Part shown: positions 8,352 to 17,260 of the stretch, piece after piece | Position numbering within the stretch: position 1 is the first letter of the stretch | How the letters are laid out: each line of letters begins with the position of its first letter | NCBI RefSeq assembly: GCF_900603025.1 | Contig: NZ_LR026975.1 | Span: 4,154,001 to 4,218,000, forward strand | Length of the DNA stretch: 64,000 nucleotides | Direction: 5' to 3' | Origin: Mycolicibacterium hassiacum DSM 44199 | GTDB taxonomy: Bacteria > Actinomycetota > Actinomycetes > Mycobacteriales > Mycobacteriaceae | Position numbers and translations under genes: made by a program | The notes under the pieces: model-generated | Database searches by the model: none | The model's input: the letters and a program-made list of their open reading frames with translations, nothing else | What the model was told of the DNA's origin: nothing

Positions 8352-9827
8352 GTGGGCGATGAGGTCAAGGCGACGCACTACAGCGGGGCGCATCGCCGGG
8401 AGTACCGGCGCAAGGTGCAGCAGTGCCTCGACGTGTTCGAGACCATGCTGCGCCAGTCCAGCTTCGATTTCGAGCGCCCGCTGACCGGCATGGAGATCGA
8501 GTGCAACCTCGTCGACGAGGACTACCAGCCGGCGATGTTGAACCAGAAGGTGTTGGCCGCGATCGCCGACCCCGCCTACCAGACCGAGTTGGGTGCGTTC
8601 AACATCGAGTTCAACGTGCCGCCACGTCCGCTGCCGGGCCGCGCCGCGCTGGAACTGGAGGCCGACGTGCGGGCCAGCCTCAACGCCGCCGAGGCCAAGG
8701 CCAATGAGCACGGTGCGCACACCGTGATGATCGGCATCCTGCCCACGCTGCTGCCCGAGCACCTGGCCGGCGGGTGGATGAGCGATTCGGCGCGCTATCA
8801 GGCGCTCAACGATTCGATCTTCACCGCCCGCGGCGAGGACATCCTGATCGACATCGGCGGCCCGGAGCGGCTGACGCTGCAGACCGAGTCGATCGCCCCG
8901 GAGTCGGCGTGCACCAGCATGCAACTGCATCTGCAGGTCTCGCCGGCGAAGTTCGCCGACAACTGGAACGCCGCGCAGGTGCTGGCCGGCCCGCAGCTGG
9001 CGATCGGCGCGAACTCGCCCTACTTCTTCGGCCACCAGCTGTGGGCCGAGACCCGCATCGAGCTGTTCACCCAGGCCACCGACACCCGCCCCGACGAGCT
9101 CAAGACGCAGGGGGTGCGGCCGCGGGTGTGGTTCGGTGAGCGCTGGATCACCTCGATCTTCGATCTGTTCGAGGAGAACGTCCGCTACTTCCCGTCGCTG
9201 CTGCCGGAGTTGTCCGACGAGGATCCGGCGAAGGAACTCGCCGAGGGCCGCACCCCGCAGCTGGCCGAGCTGCGGCTGCACAACGGCACCATCTACCGGT
9301 GGAACCGGCCGGTCTACGACGTGGTGGACGGCCGCCCGCATCTGCGGGTGGAGAACCGGGTGCTGCCGGCCGGCCCGACGGTGCTGGACATGATGGCCAA
9401 CGCCGCGTTCTACTACGGCGCGCTGCGTACCTTGAGCGAGGAGGAGCGGCCGCTGTGGACGAAGATGACTTTCGCTGCGGCGCAACACAATTTCGTCGAA
9501 GCGGCCCGACTGGGCACCGCGGCCAGACTGTACTGGCCGGGGTTGGGCGAGGTCACCCCGGACGAGCTGGTGCTGCGGCAGCTGCTGCCGATGGCCGACG
9601 AGGGGTTGCGCCGCTGGGAGGTGGCCGTCGAGGTGCGCGACCGCTATCTCGGGGTGATCGAGGGACGCGCCAAGACCGGGCGCACCGGTGCGGTGTGGCA
9701 GGTCGAGACCGTGCACGCGTTGCAGGACCGCGGCATGACGCGGCCGCAGGCGCTGGCCGAGATGTTGCGGCTGTACTGCGAACGCATGCACAGCAATGAA
9801 CCCGTGCACAACTGGGACGGGCCGTGA
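8352..9827 (+). CDS. Glutamate-cysteine ligase family (GCS2-type) protein
   Basis: A 491-residue ATP-grasp-like carboxylate-amine ligase of the GCS2 group, which includes gamma-glutamylcysteine synthetases and related amide-forming enzymes. Family landmarks include LTGMEIECNLVD, GAFNIEFNVPPRPL, CTSMQLHLQVSP and LAIGANSPYFFG. The length matches M. tuberculosis Rv3698, which is also beside the egt cluster. The start is taken as GTG 8352 (VGDEVKATHYSG), where the conserved region begins; GTG 8310 is an alternative. A strong GGAGGAG at 8276-8282 is set for an out-of-frame GTG at 8287, which is odd. It is convergent with egtE. It may act in the same metabolism as the egt cluster, but this is inferred only from position and family. 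Confidence 0.85.
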   Translation: MGDEVKATHYSGAHRREYRRKVQQCLDVFETMLRQSSFDFERPLTGMEIECNLVDEDYQPAMLNQKVLAAIADPAYQTELGAFNIEFNVPPRPLPGRAALELEADVRASLNAAEAKANEHGAHTVMIGILPTLLPEHLAGGWMSDSARYQALNDSIFTARGEDILIDIGGPERLTLQTESIAPESACTSMQLHLQVSPAKFADNWNAAQVLAGPQLAIGANSPYFFGHQLWAETRIELFTQATDTRPDELKTQGVRPRVWFGERWITSIFDLFEENVRYFPSLLPELSDEDPAKELAEGRTPQLAELRLHNGTIYRWNRPVYDVVDGRPHLRVENRVLPAGPTVLDMMANAAFYYGALRTLSEEERPLWTKMTFAAAQHNFVEAARLGTAARLYWPGLGEVTPDELVLRQLLPMADEGLRRWEVAVEVRDRYLGVIEGRAKTGRTGAVWQVETVHALQDRGMTRPQALAEMLRLYCERMHSNEPVHNWDGP

Positions 9828-9831
9828 GCAC

Positions 9832-10947
9832 TCACCGGTAGCGGGCCAGCGCGTCGGCGACCTGATCGAGTTCGGCGGCGGTGACGTCGACGTGCGGGGA
9901 GATGCGCAGCACCGGCGCGGTCAGCTCGAACGGGGCGCGGCGCACATCGGCGAACGTGGTGACGATGCCGTGCTCGGCGATCAACTCGGCGCGTACCCGT
10001 TGCGGGTCGGCGCCGCCGAGCGGCTCGATGGTGGTGATCGCGGTCGGTTCGTCGATCGGTTCGATCACCCGCCAGCCCGGAACCTCGGCCAACCGGCGCC
10101 GCGTCAGCGCGCCCACCTCGGCGAGCCGGGCGCGAATCCGCGCCGGACCGAACGCCACGTACTCGTCGAGTGCCACCGAGAAAGCCACCCGCGCAGCGAC
10201 GTTCGTCTCCCCCAGTTCCAGCAGCGACAGCACCGGCGCCTCCAGGCCCCACTCCGGCGGCGGGATCCGTGGCCGCAGGCGCTGGGTCAGCGCCGGGCTG
10301 ACGGCGAGGAACCCGACCCCGCGCGGACCGGCGATCCATTTACGCGAGGTGCCGTAGACGGCATCCGGCGCGAGCGCGCAGTCGAGGTGCCCGAACGCCT
10401 GCGCCGCGTCGATGACCACCGGCACGCCGAGGTCTCGGCACACATCGGTCGCCGCGCCGATGGGCTGGGCGATGCCGCGGTGGCTGGCCAGCGCGGTCAG
10501 ATGCACCAGTGCCGGCGGGTCGGCGGCCAGGGCGCGGGCGGCGGCGTCGACGTCGAGCCGGCCGATGCCGTCGACGGGCAGCGGGCGCACCTCGAACCCG
10601 TTGGCGGCCATGACCGCCAGGTTGGGCCCGAACTCGCCGGGCAGGCAGGCGAGCGTGCGTTCACCGGCCCAGCTGGACAGCAGCCGGTCGAGCGCGTCGC
10701 TGGCGCTGGTGGTGTAGATGACGTCGGCGGCGGCCAGCCCGGTCAGCTCGGCGATCACCGCCCGGCCCGCGTCCAGCCGTTCGGCGGCGGCTTCGGCGGC
10801 GACGTAGCCGCCCACCTCGGCTTCGTGGTGGGCGTGGCGGGTGGCGGCGTCGATGACCGCGTGGCTCTGGCGGGAGCAGGCAGCGCTGTCGACGTGCACG
10901 CCGCTGACCTTGGGGCGCGCCGCGCGCCATTCGTCGGCCAGGCTCAT
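9832..10947 (-). CDS. egtE: Ergothioneine biosynthesis PLP-dependent C-S lyase EgtE
   Basis: Last step of ergothioneine synthesis: EgtE is a pyridoxal-phosphate enzyme that cleaves hercynylcysteine sulfoxide to ergothioneine. At 371 residues it is a fold-type I class V aminotransferase-like protein. The PLP lysine lies in [12 protein letters not shown], and the Asp that contacts the cofactor ring nitrogen lies in [11 protein letters not shown]. Its ATG (10947) overlaps the egtD stop by four bases (ATGA), implying translational coupling and an egtA-B-C-D-E transcript. It is the last gene of the operon and converges with the GCS2-type gene. Confidence 0.92.
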   Translation of the reverse strand: MSLADEWRAARPKVSGVHVDSAACSRQSHAVIDAATRHAHHEAEVGGYVAAEAAAERLDAGRAVIAELTGLAAADVIYTTSASDALDRLLSSWAGERTLACLPGEFGPNLAVMAANGFEVRPLPVDGIGRLDVDAAARALAADPPALVHLTALASHRGIAQPIGAATDVCRDLGVPVVIDAAQAFGHLDCALAPDAVYGTSRKWIAGPRGVGFLAVSPALTQRLRPRIPPPEWGLEAPVLSLLELGETNVAARVAFSVALDEYVAFGPARIRARLAEVGALTRRRLAEVPGWRVIEPIDEPTAITTIEPLGGADPQRVRAELIAEHGIVTTFADVRRAPFELTAPVLRISPHVDVTAAELDQVADALARYR

Positions 10948-11909
10948 TTCACCGCCAGCGCCAGGCCGAAGTCCCCGGACCGGTCGGTCCACCAGTGGGT
11001 TCGGCGCAGACCGGCGTCGGCCAGTTCGGCGGCCACGTTGTCGGGCCGGAACTTGCACGACACCTCGGTGAGCATCTCCTCCCCGGCGGCGAAGTCGACG
11101 GTCAGGCCGAGCGCGGCGATGTGCACCCGCTGGGCCCGGGCGGAGCGCAGCCACATCTCGATGCGTTCCTCGTCGGCGTTCCAGCGCGCGACGTGTTCGA
11201 ACGCGGTGAGGTCGAAGTCCGCGCCGAGTTCACGGTTGATCACCGCGAGCACGTTGCGGTTGAACGCGGCGGTGACGCCGGCGGCGTCGTCGTAGGCGCG
11301 TACCAGCCGCTCGGTGTCCTTGACCAGGTCGGTGCCCAGCAGCAGCGCGTCGCCGGGGTTGAGGGTGTCGGCCAGGGTGGCCAGGAACTCCGCCCGCGGG
11401 CCGGGCGTAAGGTTGCCGATCGTCGATCCCAAAAACGCCACCAGCCGCCGCCCGCTGCGCGGGATCTTGCCCAGATGTTCCTCGAAATCCCCGCAGACAG
11501 CGTCGATTTCGATCCCGGGGTATTCGGTCTGGATTGCCGCTCCGGCGGCGCGCAGCACCCCGGCGTCGACGTCGAACGGGATGAACCGGCGCAGGGTGCC
11601 GGCGTCGCGCAGGGCGTCGAGCAGCATGCGGGTCTTCTCCGAGGTGCCGCTGCCGAGTTCGACCAGGCTGTCGGCGCGGGTGGCCTCGGCGATCTCGGCC
11701 GAGCGCTCGGCGAGGATCCGCGCTTCGGTGCGGGTCGGGTAGTACTCCGGCAGCCGGGTGATCCGGTCGAACAACTCGCTGCCCACCGAGTCGTAGAACC
11801 ATTTGGGCGGAAGCGATTTCGGCGTGGCGGTCAGCCCTTCGAGCACATCGCGGCGCAGCGCCTGCGCGGCCGAGTCGGCCGACAGGTAGTTCGACAGCGT
11901 GAAGGTCAT
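10944..11909 (-). CDS. egtD: L-histidine N-alpha-methyltransferase EgtD
   Basis: Trimethylates histidine with three S-adenosylmethionine molecules to give hercynine, the committed step of ergothioneine synthesis. At 321 residues it matches the family. Visible landmarks are [22 protein letters not shown] written in parts: [13 protein letters not shown] near residue 36, [11 protein letters not shown], the SAM loop [36 protein letters not shown] and the C-terminal EVSCKF followed by LAV at the end. It overlaps egtC (upstream) and egtE (downstream) by four bases each. Confidence 0.95.
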   Translation of the reverse strand: MTFTLSNYLSADSAAQALRRDVLEGLTATPKSLPPKWFYDSVGSELFDRITRLPEYYPTRTEARILAERSAEIAEATRADSLVELGSGTSEKTRMLLDALRDAGTLRRFIPFDVDAGVLRAAGAAIQTEYPGIEIDAVCGDFEEHLGKIPRSGRRLVAFLGSTIGNLTPGPRAEFLATLADTLNPGDALLLGTDLVKDTERLVRAYDDAAGVTAAFNRNVLAVINRELGADFDLTAFEHVARWNADEERIEMWLRSARAQRVHIAALGLTVDFAAGEEMLTEVSCKFRPDNVAAELADAGLRRTHWWTDRSGDFGLALAVK

Positions 11910-12598
11910 GGCGATCCTTTCAGCGGGACCAGGTGGACGCCGGAGTCGTCCACGGTGACGAGGTGGCGGTCGGGGATGTCGCGCCACGCCGGATCGTCGT
12001 CGTAGGGTTCGCTGGCCAGCACCACTCCGTCGTCGCGGCGCAGCACCGACAGGGTGTCGCCCCAGGTGGTCGCCAGCAGCCGGGACCCGTCGGCGGCCAG
12101 GATGTTCAGCCGAGCGTTGGGGTCGGCCGTGGCGACCTCGGCCAGGGTGTCGGCGAGCGCGTCGAGGCCGCGGTCGAAGATCAGCGCGGCCAACAGCGCG
12201 CTGTCGTTGGTGGATTCGGCGCGGGCCGACGGCGGCAGCACCGCCCGGTCGACCACCCCGTTGTGTGACAGCAGCCAGCGGCCGTCGCTGAACGGGGCGC
12301 ACGCCGACGCTTCGATCGGCATACCGACGGTGGCCGAACGCACCGCTGCCACAACGCATGTGCTGCGCAGCGCGGGCGCGACCGAGGCGAACGAGGCGTC
12401 GCCCCACAGCGGGGACGCGCTGCGCCAGCGGCGCGGGGTCGCCCCGTCGAAGAAGCCCACCCCCCACCCGTCGGCGTTGAGCAGGCCGTGCCTCTGCCGT
12501 CGCGGCGCATACGACTGCACCAGCAGCCCGTGGGCGGGCTCGAGCACCAGCGAGGCCACCGACACCGGTTCGCCCAACCAGCCGAGGTGTCGGCACAT
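11906..12598 (-). CDS. egtC: Ergothioneine biosynthesis class II glutamine amidotransferase EgtC
   Basis: EgtC removes the glutamate from gamma-glutamyl-hercynylcysteine sulfoxide, giving hercynylcysteine sulfoxide for EgtE. At 230 residues it has the Ntn-hydrolase fold: nucleophile Cys2 in MCRHLGWLG, the conserved [14 protein letters not shown], and RSATVG followed by LLSHNGVV that form the glutaminase pocket. The start ATG at 12598 overlaps the egtB stop codon, and its stop overlaps the egtD start, so it sits tightly inside the operon. Confidence 0.95.
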   Translation of the reverse strand: MCRHLGWLGEPVSVASLVLEPAHGLLVQSYAPRRQRHGLLNADGWGVGFFDGATPRRWRSASPLWGDASFASVAPALRSTCVVAAVRSATVGMPIEASACAPFSDGRWLLSHNGVVDRAVLPPSARAESTNDSALLAALIFDRGLDALADTLAEVATADPNARLNILAADGSRLLATTWGDTLSVLRRDDGVVLASEPYDDDPAWRDIPDRHLVTVDDSGVHLVPLKGSP

Positions 12599-13872
12599 CA
12601 GACGTCCCAGGCCAGCCGGACGCCGGCGAAGATCTGCCGCCGGATCGGGAAGTCCCAGTTGCGGAAGCTGGGCCGCAGGATCGACGGCGCGACCGCCCAG
12701 GATCCGCCGCGCAGCACCTTGTAGTCGTCGCCGAAGAACGGCTGCGAGTAGCGCTCGTAGATCATCGGGGTGAAGCCGGGCCAGGGCCGCAGCGGCGAGG
12801 TGGTCCACTCCCACACGTCGCCGAGCATCTGCTCGACGCCGTAGGCCGACGCGCCGGCCGGGTAGGCACCGACCGGCGCCGGCCGCAGCGCGTCCCCGCC
12901 GAGGTTGGCCAGCGCCGGGCTGGGGTCGGCCGAGCCCCACGGGTAGCGGCGCCGGGCGCCGGTCTCCGGGTCCCAGGCGCAGGCCTTCTCCCATTCGAGC
13001 TCGGTGGGCAGCCGCGCCCCCGCCCAGGCGGCGTAGGCCTCGGCCTCGTAGTAGGTGACGTGCTGGACCGGTTCGTCGGGCGGGATCTGCTCGACGTGGC
13101 CGAACCGGGTGCGGGTGCCGTCGGGATTCCAGAACATCGGCCGGCACAGCCCGGCCTCCTGCCGGTGCGCCCAGCCCGGCTCGGACCACCAGCGCGGGTT
13201 GTCGTAGCCGCCGTCGTCGATGAACCGCTGCCACTCGGCGTTGGTGACCGGGACCCGGCCGATGCGGAAGGCGGGCACGTCGACGACGTGGGCGGGGCGT
13301 TCGTTGTCCAGCGAGTACGGTTCGTCGGCGGCATCGACTCCGAGCACGAACTCGCCGCCGGGGATCAGCACCGACTGCCCGGCCAGCTCCGGCCGGCCCG
13401 GCGGCAGTGGGGCGCCCCGGTCCAGCAGCGGTGGGCCCTCGCGCAGGTTGAGCGCCTGCAGCATGGTCTCGTCGTGCTGCTGTTCGTGGCTGACCACCAT
13501 CGCGTAGGTGAACCCCGGATCGTCGTCGGGCAGCCGGTCGAGGCGGTCGAGCACTCGGTCGCGCACCGTGCGGCAGAAGGCGCGGGCCTCGGTCGGGGAC
13601 AGCAGCGGCAGTTGACCGCGGACCTTGCGGGGGTGCACGAACGCGTCGTAGAGCCGCTCGACCTCGGGAGCGAGCAGGCCCGGGCGGTCCGGGTCGCCGT
13701 CACGCAGCAGCCACAGCTCCTCCTGCTGACCGATGTGCGCGAGGTCCCACACCAGCGGGCTCATCAGCGGGTGGTACTGACGGACGAGTTCGGCGTCGTC
13801 GAGATCGACCAACCGCAGCGTGCGGGCGCGGGCGGCGGTCAGTTCGCGTGCCAGCGTTTCGCGTGCGCTCAC
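12598..13872 (-). CDS. egtB: Hercynine oxygenase EgtB
   Basis: EgtB is a non-haem Fe(II) sulfoxide synthase that joins hercynine and gamma-glutamylcysteine using O2. At 424 residues it has the N-terminal DinB_2-like domain with the iron-binding His triad: the first His in [11 protein letters not shown] and the HX3HXE pair in SHEQQHDE. The C-terminal half is the formylglycine-generating-enzyme-like sulfatase domain ([41 protein letters not shown]). The GTG start at 13872 overlaps the egtA stop by four bases (GTGA). Confidence 0.95.
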   Translation of the reverse strand: MSARETLARELTAARARTLRLVDLDDAELVRQYHPLMSPLVWDLAHIGQQEELWLLRDGDPDRPGLLAPEVERLYDAFVHPRKVRGQLPLLSPTEARAFCRTVRDRVLDRLDRLPDDDPGFTYAMVVSHEQQHDETMLQALNLREGPPLLDRGAPLPPGRPELAGQSVLIPGGEFVLGVDAADEPYSLDNERPAHVVDVPAFRIGRVPVTNAEWQRFIDDGGYDNPRWWSEPGWAHRQEAGLCRPMFWNPDGTRTRFGHVEQIPPDEPVQHVTYYEAEAYAAWAGARLPTELEWEKACAWDPETGARRRYPWGSADPSPALANLGGDALRPAPVGAYPAGASAYGVEQMLGDVWEWTTSPLRPWPGFTPMIYERYSQPFFGDDYKVLRGGSWAVAPSILRPSFRNWDFPIRRQIFAGVRLAWDV

Positions 13873-15168
13873 AGCTCCCCTCGGGCCATCTGGATGACCG
13901 CGGATGCGATCCCGTCGCGGATCACCCGGTCGGCGAAGTCGTCGGCCGGGCAGCGTCCCTGTTCGACCGAACACACCAGCCGCCGCATCGATTCCGCCAG
14001 CTCGGCCGGTGCCCGTTCGGCAGCCGCCGTCACGCAGCGCAGTGCGGACGCGTGCAGCCGCCGGTCGGTCAGCCCGACGCGGGCGGCCCGGTCCCAGGCG
14101 GTGGCGACCGGTTCGGTGGCCTCGGCGGCGATGTCGGCGGCGGCCGGGTCGTCGAGCAGGGTCACCAGGGTGAACGCCAGGGCCGGCCACAGCGGGTCGG
14201 GCACGCTGTCGAGGTAGCGGATCTCCAGCCAGCGCCGCGGCCGCACGGGAGGGAACAGCGTGGTCAGGTGGTAGTCGAGGTCGTTCTCGGTGGGGCGGCG
14301 GTCGCCGAGCGGCACTCGCCCGTCGGCCCAGTCGGCGAGTGGCACCCGGGTGGTGACCGGCTCTGCGGTCCCGGACGCGCCGCGGACCAGCATCACCGGC
14401 GCCCGCAGCGCGTAGCGGGCCCAGTCACCGGCCGGGTCGGCCGAGCCGGCCGAGCCGAGCACCGGGCCGCAGCGCGCCTCGTCGAGTTCGCTCCAGATCC
14501 GTTGCCGCGCCGAGCGCCAGCCGGTGAACCTGCCGTGCAGCAGCGGGGAGTTCGCGGCGATCGCGACCATGGTGGGCCCGAGGGCGTGCGCCAGCCGGAC
14601 CCGCTCGGCCCACCGGTGGCGGGGGCCGGCGTCCAGGTTGATCTGCACCGATGCGGTGGAGGTCATCATCGCCCGCGCCGGGGGTTGCGGTGCCGGTGGC
14701 GGCGAAGAACGCCTCCATCGCCTGGTAGCGGGCGGCCGGGTTGACCCGCCGCGCGGGCCGCAGCGGATCGGCTCCGAGCAGCACCAGACCCAGTCCGGCG
14801 GTCGCGAACGCGTCGCGCAGCACCGCACGGTCGGCGGCCATCGCCGCGATCGCGGCCGGAGCCCCGTCCCGCGGCGGGCCGGACAACTCCACCGCGCCGC
14901 CGGGTTCGACGGTCACCCGGCTGCCGCCGGGCAGCGGGGGCAGCGCGTCGATGACGTGCCGCAGCCGGGCCCAGTCCGGGCGGCGCAGCGGTTGGGCCAG
15001 GTCGAAGCAGTGGGCCTCCAGCTCCAGCCCGACCCGGCCGAGCGGACCGTCACGCAGACAGGAGTCGGAGATGTAGGCCGCCGCGGCGTGGGCGTCGGCG
15101 AGCTCGGATCCGGCCGCCTCGCGGGCACCGACGACCCCGGGTGCCACGGTGAAGGTCATCTCGACCAT
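13869..15168 (-). pseudogene. egtA: egtA, glutamate-cysteine ligase, with one-base frameshift
   Basis: EgtA makes gamma-glutamylcysteine, the sulfur donor for EgtB. Two overlapping frames together give the full protein. The first (from 15168) covers MTFTVAPGVV, LGRVGLELEAHCFDL and RYQAMEAFFAATG; the second continues from AMMTSTASVQINLDAGPRH to [14 protein letters not shown] at 13869. The switch lies at about 14672-14684, where GGCGCGGGCGATGATG should read with one G fewer. The whole span is 1300 bases, one more than 433 codons, so removing one base restores a 432-residue protein, close to the family length. No other damage is seen: residues on both sides are conserved, and the downstream genes are intact and overlap as usual. 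A sequencing error is as likely as a real mutation. The start may be ATG 15168 or ATG 15159. Confidence 0.8.
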
Positions 15169-15239
15169 CCCCTTCCGGCTCCGGAGTCATCGCCTTGCCG
15201 ACCATCTTCGGCGACCGCACCGACAAATGCCCGCGATTA

Positions 15240-15256
15240 TTCGGTCGTGAACCGAA
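15240..15256. promoter_or_regulatory. Small inverted repeat upstream of egtA
   Basis: TTCGGT (15240-15245) and ACCGAA (15251-15256) are separated by CGTGA. The site lies between the egtA start and the stop codon of the upstream minus-strand gene. It could be an operator for the egt operon or a weak hairpin ending the upstream transcript. The rest of 15169-15284 shows nothing else that I can name. Confidence 0.3.
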
Positions 15257-15284
15257 CGCGTCGCGGGCCGGTGGTGCGCCGGGT

Positions 15285-15941
15285 TTATTGCCCGAGGGTG
15301 TTCTGCATGGCGCCGGCCAGCACGTTCAGCGCGGGTCCGCCGTTGCCGGATTGGCACACCTTCGCCTGCAGCAACACGTTCTCGCGCTTGCGGGTGGTGG
15401 TGAAGCAGCGCCGGTCGGTGCCGGCCTCCTGTTTGACCCAGTCGGCCTGGGTGTCGGTGGTGAGGCCCTTGGTGAACGTCCACACCTGGGTGGTGAAGTT
15501 GTCCAGGTGCATGGCGGTGGTCTGGCCGTCGCAGCCGGCGGTGCGGTCGAGGACGCGGCGGAATGCGCGCTCGGCGGCGTCGTTGGTGGCGTAGACGCCG
15601 ACGGCCTGTTTGACGAAGTGCCGGGCGTCGCTGGGCGAGGTCTGGGTGACCGCGCCGTTGAACGAGGCGAGGTCCGGGTCGGCGTACACCTCGGGCAGTC
15701 CGATGTCGGCCCAGTTGTTGCAGGCCGGGTTGTCGACGTAGAAGGCCTGGAACGGGTCGGTGAAGGTCGACTCGAACCGCATCGGTGCGCCGACGATGTT
15801 GCCGACCGAGCCCTTCGGCAGCACGGCGTAGTTGACCACGCCGGGATCGGACGGTTTAGCGGCGGCTTCGGGTGCCGGCGCGCCGAGGGCCAGTCCGGCG
15901 GCCATCGCGGCGCCGGTGAGGGCGACGATCCGCATCGGCAT
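15285..15941 (-). CDS. Secreted sensor-domain (PknH-like extracellular domain) protein
   Basis: A 218-residue exported protein. The signal peptide is MPMRIVALTGAAMAAGLALG with an AxA-type cleavage region near APEAAAKP. The mature part resembles the PknH_C sensor fold (PF14032): an early cysteine in NPACNNW, AAERAFRRVLDRTAGCDG, and late cysteines in RRCFTTTRK and AKVCQSG, four in total, which can form two disulfides. It matches Rv3705c by position, next to egtA. The start is ATG 15941 (GTG 15944 and ATG 15935 are alternatives). Ligand or partner is unknown. Confidence 0.8.
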   Translation of the reverse strand: MPMRIVALTGAAMAAGLALGAPAPEAAAKPSDPGVVNYAVLPKGSVGNIVGAPMRFESTFTDPFQAFYVDNPACNNWADIGLPEVYADPDLASFNGAVTQTSPSDARHFVKQAVGVYATNDAAERAFRRVLDRTAGCDGQTTAMHLDNFTTQVWTFTKGLTTDTQADWVKQEAGTDRRCFTTTRKRENVLLQAKVCQSGNGGPALNVLAGAMQNTLGQ

Positions 15942-15991
15942 CACCCCAGCGCGGCCTCGGCGGTGGGACGGACAACGAGGTCGAAGCTCAT
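15941..15991 (-). CDS. Possible 16-codon ORF overlapping the sensor gene start
   Basis: ATG at 15991 opens MSFDLVVRPTAEAALG followed by TGA at 15943-15941, which overlaps the next gene's ATG. The opening MSFDLVV looks like the start of a normal mycobacterial protein, so this may be a remnant or a coupling leader. There is no strong ribosome site. Low confidence that it is expressed. Confidence 0.25.
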   Translation of the reverse strand: MSFDLVVRPTAEAALG

Positions 15992-16044
15992 GGCTCGATC
16001 ATGCCAGCGACCGGCCATGAGCTCCGACACTCGTTGCGGATCGG

Positions 16045-16353
16045 TCAGGGGCGGGCCGGTGCCGTGGTGGTCGGCGACGGCGGGGTGGGCGATTCGGCAC
16101 CCGGGCGCGGCCCCATCGGGTGCATCGGGCCCGGGTGCATCGGGCCGCGGTGGATGAACATCGGGTGGTGATCGCCGCCGTGGATGCGGTGATGGTGGTG
16201 TCCGGACGACTTGCCGAGGATGAACCCGGAGAAGAACACCACTGCGACGATGAACACGATGCCGGCGATGATCCCGACCCAGGCGGCGACGGTGGTGACC
16301 CGGGAGCGCCGCGGTTCGGTGGTGACGGTGGTTTCGGTTGGTGTATCGCTCAT
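16045..16353 (-). CDS. Small His/Pro-rich single-pass membrane protein
   Basis: A 102-residue protein of unknown function. Residues 1-20 are Thr-rich and polar, about 22-46 form one transmembrane segment (VAAWVGIIAGIVFIVAVVFF), and the C-terminal half is rich in His, Pro and Met (GHHHHRIHGGDHHPMF, then HRGPMHPGPMHPMGP). Positive-inside reasoning places the N-terminal Arg pair inside and the His/Met tail outside. Such tails can bind copper, nickel or zinc, but no family could be assigned. By position it may match Rv3706c. It lies upstream of the sensor-domain gene on the same strand, about 100 bases away or more. Confidence 0.7.
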   Translation of the reverse strand: MSDTPTETTVTTEPRRSRVTTVAAWVGIIAGIVFIVAVVFFSGFILGKSSGHHHHRIHGGDHHPMFIHRGPMHPGPMHPMGPRPGAESPTPPSPTTTAPARP

Positions 16354-16456
16354 GCCGCCATGGTGCGCCTATTTCTGATGTGCTGGGCATGAGTCACCTG
16401 TGAACCCGCTGTGAATGCGGTCGGCATCTGCGTTGACTGTGCAGCCACGGCGTTGC

Positions 16457-17260
16457 TCACTCGCGCTTTGGCGTCATCGTCGCAGCGTCATTGGCTCGCG
16501 GGTTCGCGGTGAGCTGACGCAGGCGTTCGAGGGCGCGTCCGTCGGTCAGTTCGGCGCGGGCCTCCGGATGCTGCCAGTAGAACCGCACCCATTCACGGAG
16601 TGCGTCGTAGTCGGAGGTGAGAGCGTCGGCGTAGAAGGTGCTGCCGACTGATTTACCGCCCCTGGTGCATTGGAAGACAATCAACCCACGACGAATTGGT
16701 CGCCGCCGGTTGGGAGGTTGATCGAGGATGTCGGTGATGTTCGCCCAATCAGAGTGCTTGTAGTCCGCAAACTGGGCGCTACATGTCTCAACGCCGTCGA
16801 GGCCCACACGCAAGTAACTTTCTGCGCGGATCCGACGGAAGCACAACAGGCCTGAAACGCAGTGCAACACCAGGAAAACACTCATCGCCAACAGTAAATT
16901 TCGCATAACCCCACCGAGGTTGTAATCGACCAGTCCGATGGGATAGCAAACGAGATACAGCCCCGCACCGAGGGCACCGAAAAGGTAAGTCCAGAGATAA
17001 ACGATGTTAGCGACCCTGGGTGATTTCAGAATCGTCCCGTCGCTAGTCCACGATGTTTCAAACCGTGGACCAACATAGAGCTGCCACACATGATAGAGAC
17101 TTCCCACCATGAGGATCGCCATTCCCCCGCATGCCAGAGCGGTTACGACGTCGGCATTTCGCGCCGACCTCACAGTGGGCGCGACCAGGAGGCCGCCGAC
17201 AGCCATGAAAGCAATGGCGTTGGCGGCCAGATCTAAGCGAGCCCGCCTATTCGTCAACAC
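16457..17260 (-). CDS. Membrane protein of unknown function, partner of ESX toxin-like protein
   Basis: A 267-residue protein with four likely membrane segments: residues about 10-28, 38-58, 88-110 and 121-140. A soluble C-terminal domain follows (about 145-267). No known family is recognised. The GTG start at 17260 overlaps the stop of the upstream gene by seven bases (GTGTTGA), so translation is coupled to it. Base composition is clearly lower in GC than the flanking core genes, and rare-looking codons are common, both signs of transfer. Its position after a large ESX-type substrate makes it a candidate immunity or membrane-anchoring protein; that is inference. Confidence 0.65.
   Translation of the reverse strand: MLTNRRARLDLAANAIAFMAVGGLLVAPTVRSARNADVVTALACGGMAILMVGSLYHVWQLYVGPRFETSWTSDGTILKSPRVANIVYLWTYLFGALGAGLYLVCYPIGLVDYNLGGVMRNLLLAMSVFLVLHCVSGLLCFRRIRAESYLRVGLDGVETCSAQFADYKHSDWANITDILDQPPNRRRPIRRGLIVFQCTRGGKSVGSTFYADALTSDYDALREWVRFYWQHPEARAELTDGRALERLRQLTANPRANDAATMTPKRE

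Noticed and set aside
14660..14690. egtA frameshift as programmed recoding
   Set aside because: No upstream SD-like stimulator or slippery pattern is evident, and EgtA in relatives is one continuous frame as I recall; an error or mutation is simpler.
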